A DNA stretch of 16,272 bases from JBBSQE01 sp038258095. GTDB lineage: Bacteria > Actinomycetota > Thermoleophilia > Solirubrobacterales > 70-9. Below, piece by piece: positions 13,937 to 16,272 of the stretch (positions are counted from its first letter, which is position 1; every line of letters begins with the position of its first letter). Under the pieces are notes generated by a model, which was given only the letters and a program-made list of their open reading frames with translations, was not told the DNA's origin and ran no database searches. The position numbers were made by a program, and so were the translations under genes. Where the stretch lies: contig JBBSQE010000047.1 in the NCBI GenBank assembly GCA_038258095.1, positions 1 to 16,272 on the forward strand, given 5' to 3'.

Positions 13937-13970
13937 CGCTCACTCGCCGGGCTGACGCTCACTCGGCGAG
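13931..13970. repeat. 16-bp tandem direct repeat and hairpin at convergent gene ends
   Basis: GGCTGACGCTCACTCG is present at 13931-13946 and again at 13950-13965 (19-nt period). The first copy carries the stop of the small hypothetical gene, and the second contains the reverse-strand stop of argF. CTCGCCG (13943-13949) can pair with CGGCGAG (13964-13970) around a 14-nt loop, which could act as a weak bidirectional terminator. There is no U-tract. Confidence 0.55.
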
Positions 13971-14843
13971 CAGCAACTCCAGCAGCGCCTTCTGGGCGTG
14001 AAGGCGGTTTTCCGCCTGGTCCCAGACGGCCGAGCGCTCTCCGTATAGGGCGTCCTCGGTGATCTCCTCGCCGGGGTGCGCCGGCAGGCAATGCATGACG
14101 ACCGCCCGGTCGGCGGCGAGGCGGAGCAGGTCGTCGTCGATCCGGAACGGGGCGAGGTCTGCGCGGCGGCGGGCGGCGGTCTCCTCGTCGCCCATGCTGA
14201 TCCAGACGTCGGTGTAGAGGACGTCGGCGCCGTCTGCCGCCTCGCGGGGATCACCGCTCAGCCTCGCGTTGTGGCCCTCCTCGAGTTGGTAGCCGGGTGG
14301 CGCCGCGACCCACACCTCGATGTCCGAGAGCTCGCCCGCGATAGCGAGCGACCGGGCGACGTTGTTCCCGTCGCCGACGTAGGCGACCTTCAACCCGTGC
14401 AGGTCACCGAAGCGTTCGCGCATCGTCATCACGTCGGCGAGCGCCTGGCAAGGATGATGTAGCGGCGTCAGGGCGTTGATCACCGGCACGGAGGCCGCCT
14501 CGGCGATCTCCTCGACAACCGAGTGCGAGCCCGCGCGGATCACGATCGCGTCGACGAACCGGGAGAGCACCCGCGCCGTGTCGCCCGACGACTCCCCGCG
14601 GGAGAGCTGCATCTCGTTGCCGGACAGCACCACCGCCTGCCCGCCGAGCTGCCCGACTCCGACCTCGAACGAGACCCGCGTGCGCGTCGAAGGGCGCTCG
14701 AAGAGGAGCGCCACGCACTTTCCGGCCAGCACATCCCCGCCCAGACCCTCCGCCCGGCCGGCCTTCAACTCGAGCGCGCGGTCGAGGAGTGACGCAAGCT
14801 CGAATGCGCCCAGTTCCTCTCCGGTGAGAAATGACCCCTCCAA
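13959..14843 (-). CDS. argF: ornithine carbamoyltransferase
   Basis: OTCase joins carbamoyl phosphate and ornithine to give citrulline in arginine synthesis (cytosolic trimer). From TTG 14843 the protein is 294 aa and shows the carbamoyl-phosphate motif FERPSTRTRVSFE (48-60), the LTPLHHPCQALAD segment (125-137) with the HPCQ signature, SMGDE (216-220) and the ornithine/catalytic loop MHCLPAHPGEE (250-260). All active-site signatures are intact. The frame is open to 15752, but that is the shadow of the opposite gene; homology begins at GSFLTGEEL, so TTG 14843 is the only reasonable start. It has no Shine-Dalgarno and sits 7 nt from TAGTAT, implying a leaderless transcript. No other arg genes are adjacent. 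Confidence 0.95.
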   Translation of the reverse strand: MEGSFLTGEELGAFELASLLDRALELKAGRAEGLGGDVLAGKCVALLFERPSTRTRVSFEVGVGQLGGQAVVLSGNEMQLSRGESSGDTARVLSRFVDAIVIRAGSHSVVEEIAEAASVPVINALTPLHHPCQALADVMTMRERFGDLHGLKVAYVGDGNNVARSLAIAGELSDIEVWVAAPPGYQLEEGHNARLSGDPREAADGADVLYTDVWISMGDEETAARRRADLAPFRIDDDLLRLAADRAVVMHCLPAHPGEEITEDALYGERSAVWDQAENRLHAQKALLELLLAE

Positions 14844-14849
14844 GCAGCG

Positions 14850-14856
14850 GATACTA
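14850..14856. promoter_or_regulatory. overlapping face-to-face -10 boxes for argF and the EEP gene
   Basis: The 18-bp gap between the two divergent start codons contains GATACTA. On the plus strand GATACT (14850-14855) is 6 nt before GTG 14862. On the minus strand TAGTAT (14856-14851) is 7 nt before TTG 14843. Each matches TATAAT at four positions including the critical A2 and T6. Each would place transcription start at or beside the start codon. -35 elements would lie inside the opposite coding region and are not obvious. Confidence 0.45.
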
Positions 14857-14861
14857 CGACC

Positions 14862-15680
14862 GTGCGGGTACACGCCATCACCTGGAACCTCTTTCACGGC
14901 CGCGACAAGCCTCCGGAGCCGGAACTCTTCACTTGGCGCTCCCGCCTCCTCCGCATCCCGGAGCGGGGCGAGACCCACATCCAGGTCAACCGTGACCTCT
15001 CCGCCGAGTTCGCGGCGCGGCTTGCGGTGGCCGAGTGGGACGTCGCCCTCCTGCAGGAGGCGCCCCCCCGTTTCGCCGTCCCCCTCTCCGAGGCCTGCGA
15101 CGCCGAGTACCACCGGGCGCTGACCTCCCGAAACTCGTTCGCTCCCATCCGCCGGCTTGCCGCCCGCCTCAACCCCGACCTCATCGCCTCCGCCGAGGGC
15201 GGCTCCAACCTCACCCTGGTCCGCCGCGACGGCGCCCTCGGCCTCATCGCCGAGCGCCGCGAGCTGACCATCCAACCCGGGCCGCCTGAGCGCCGCGCGA
15301 TGGCCTTCACCCGCACCAACTCGGGCGTCTGCATCGCAAACCTCCACACGACCAACGACCGACCCGACGTCTCCGCCGACGAGCTGCTCCTCGCCGCCTC
15401 GACCGCGGTCGAGTGGGCCGGAAAGGATCCCCTGATCTTCGGCGGCGACCTCAACCTCCGCCCCCGCAACAACCCGGAAGCCTTCGACACGCTCCGCGAC
15501 CGCCACGGCCTCGAGCGGCCGACCGCTCCCCGCTCCATCGACCACATCCTCGTCCGCGGACTCAAGATCGCCAAGGCGCCGCACTCCTGGCCTCCCGAAG
15601 CCCGCGACGTCCCCGGCGACGGCCTCCACATCCGGCTCTCCGACCACACGCCCGTCGAGGCGACCTTCGAGGGCCAATGA
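14862..15680 (+). CDS. endonuclease/exonuclease/phosphatase (EEP) family protein
   Basis: EEP proteins are Mg2+-dependent phosphoesterases (DNases, inositol and sphingolipid phosphatases). This 272-aa protein has the full set: TWNLFHGRD (Asn9), LLQE (Glu66), ANLHTTN (His162), GGDLNLRP (Asp196/Asn198), SIDHILVR (Asp227/His228) and LSDHTPVEA (Asp261/His262). There is no signal peptide, so it is probably cytosolic. The start GTG 14862 is chosen because the conserved first strand begins at residue 4; it lacks a Shine-Dalgarno and fits leaderless translation. It is divergent from argF with an 18-bp gap. The substrate cannot be told from sequence: DNA repair nuclease and small-molecule phosphatase remain open. 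Confidence 0.88.
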   Translation: MRVHAITWNLFHGRDKPPEPELFTWRSRLLRIPERGETHIQVNRDLSAEFAARLAVAEWDVALLQEAPPRFAVPLSEACDAEYHRALTSRNSFAPIRRLAARLNPDLIASAEGGSNLTLVRRDGALGLIAERRELTIQPGPPERRAMAFTRTNSGVCIANLHTTNDRPDVSADELLLAASTAVEWAGKDPLIFGGDLNLRPRNNPEAFDTLRDRHGLERPTAPRSIDHILVRGLKIAKAPHSWPPEARDVPGDGLHIRLSDHTPVEATFEGQ

Positions 15681-15700
15681 ACGCAATCCCGCGCCCGAGA

Positions 15701-15730
15701 TTGGCATGAGGCGCTCCGGGGTGAAATAGT
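15701..15730 (+). promoter_or_regulatory. possible promoter of the Lys/Ala-rich protein gene
   Basis: TTGGCA (15701-15706) and AATAGT (15725-15730), with an 18-nt spacer, resemble -35/-10 elements in the 110-nt gap after the EEP gene. That would give a leader of about 50-55 nt, which contains GAAAGGA just before the ATG. Confidence 0.35.
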
Positions 15731-15790
15731 CCGGGGCGTACCGCGGTCGCACTCCGGCCCGGCGTTCCGAATACCAACCCGAAAGGACCC

Positions 15791-16272
15791 ATGGCCGAGA
15801 AGAAGAGGACGCGCTCCGCAGCGGCGAAGAAGTCGAGCACGAAGCCGAAGCGCGCTAAGTCGGCCGCCAAGCCCAAGGCGGCGGCGAAGAAAACCGCGTC
15901 GAAGGCCAAGTCCGCCGCGAAGCCGAAGGCGACCAAGAGCCGCACCACCGCCAAGGCCAAACCCGCGAAGCGCTCGACGGCCCGCAAGAGCACGGCGTCG
16001 AGATCGAGCAGCGCGACGGCCGGGCTCGACAAGAGCATCGAGAGCTTCCGCGACAGCCTCGAGCGCAGCCTCACCCTCAGCCGGGAGCGCCTCCAGGAGG
16101 TCGTGGACGACGCGGTCAAGCGCGGGCGCATGCAACGCCGCGACGCCGAAAAGTTGGTGTCGGACATCGTCAGCCGGGGCCGCAGCCAGACCGACAACCT
16201 CCTCAAGGAGCTCGAGCGCGTCGCGCGCGAGGCCCGCTCGGAGGTCGAGGACCGGACGAGCACGGGGCGCTC
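15791..16272 (+). CDS. histone H1-like Lys/Ala-rich protein with phasin-like coiled coil (3' end cut by window)
   Basis: The frame is open from ATG 15791 to the window end (160 codons, no stop), with GAAAGGA at 15781-15787. Residues 4 to about 75 are a Lys/Ala/Ser/Thr/Arg tail with AKPKAAAKK-type repeats, like histone H1 or AlgP/PhaF tails, expected to be disordered and to bind DNA or polyphosphate. From about 78 there is a heptad-like helical region (LDKSIESFRDSLERSL, RLQEVVDDAVKRGRMQRRDA, LVSDIVSRGR, LLKELERVAREARSEVE), typical of phasin/PHA-regulator-like coiled coils. Basic N-terminus plus coiled coil fits a nucleoid-associated or granule-DNA tethering protein. Which one it is remains open. 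Confidence 0.82.
   Translation, partial: MAEKKRTRSAAAKKSSTKPKRAKSAAKPKAAAKKTASKAKSAAKPKATKSRTTAKAKPAKRSTARKSTASRSSSATAGLDKSIESFRDSLERSLTLSRERLQEVVDDAVKRGRMQRRDAEKLVSDIVSRGRSQTDNLLKELERVAREARSEVEDRTSTGR

Noticed and set aside
14844..15752. 597-aa minus-strand reading frame extending argF upstream
   Set aside because: The extra 303 codons are the antisense shadow of the EEP gene, which has all its catalytic motifs; OTCase homology begins at GSFLTGEEL.
14894..16135. 413-aa minus-strand frame over the EEP gene and the Lys-rich gene
   Set aside because: It is Ala/Arg/Leu-repetitive shadow of the Lys/Ala-rich coding sequence and of the EEP gene on the other strand.

Overview
The window is GC-rich, gene-dense actinobacterial DNA. 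The most economical assignment is the Thermoleophilia/Solirubrobacterales group. Supporting signs are the strong G/C third-position bias, frequent GTG/TTG and apparently leaderless starts, a secreted enzyme ending in RTX-like repeats with an Arg/Asp-rich Cys-containing tail, and a Lys/Ala-rich histone-like protein. This assignment is an inference from style and remembered families, not a database result.

Layout. Positions 1-1900 (+): a possible gene tail at the window edge, a MazE/MazF-type toxin-antitoxin (TA) pair with a perfect operator-like palindrome, then a secreted SGNH hydrolase 8 nt after the toxin. 1966-3746 (+): an FtsH-type AAA+ zinc protease with an unusually short membrane anchor, followed by a possible 63-aa gene coupled through ATGA. 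3793-6072 (+): a secreted S15/CocE-type serine hydrolase carrying C-terminal RTX-like calcium-binding nonapeptides. 6094-7659 (-): a 14-TM DHA2-type MFS exporter, convergent with the hydrolase. 7718-8297 (+): a broken secreted metzincin protease whose signal peptide and catalytic domain are in different frames.

8298-9056 (-) holds a second TA pair, Phd-type antitoxin plus PIN toxin, again with a perfect palindrome, directly downstream of tRNA-Val(TAC). On the other side of that tRNA (9229-9850, +) lies a decayed D12-class adenine DNA methyltransferase with frameshifts and loss of its catalytic DPPY region. A tRNA D-arm-like 13-mer recurs just beyond it. The tract 7.7-10.0 kb is therefore the accessory, eroding part of the window.

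10023-11989 (+) is a compact run of three: an MBL-fold hydrolase, a small membrane protein and an overlapping SDR that lacks the canonical Tyr/Lys pair. On the minus strand, tRNA-Glu(TTC) is followed after 4 nt by lgt, the first enzyme of lipoprotein maturation. Divergent from tRNA-Glu is a HTH plus LAGLIDADG-like protein (12954-13697) coupled by ATGA to a small hypothetical gene. argF (ornithine carbamoyltransferase, -) and an EEP-family phosphoesterase (+) diverge from an 18-bp gap in which both -10 boxes seem to share the same bases. The window ends inside a histone-H1-like/coiled-coil protein.

No complete new defence or mobile system is evident. The observations most worth following are the HTH-LAGLIDADG protein, the SDR without its catalytic dyad, the methyltransferase relic beside tRNA-Val, the shared divergent promoter at argF, and lgt starting at the processed 3' end of a tRNA. 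There is no CRISPR array, IS element, integrase or rRNA visible.
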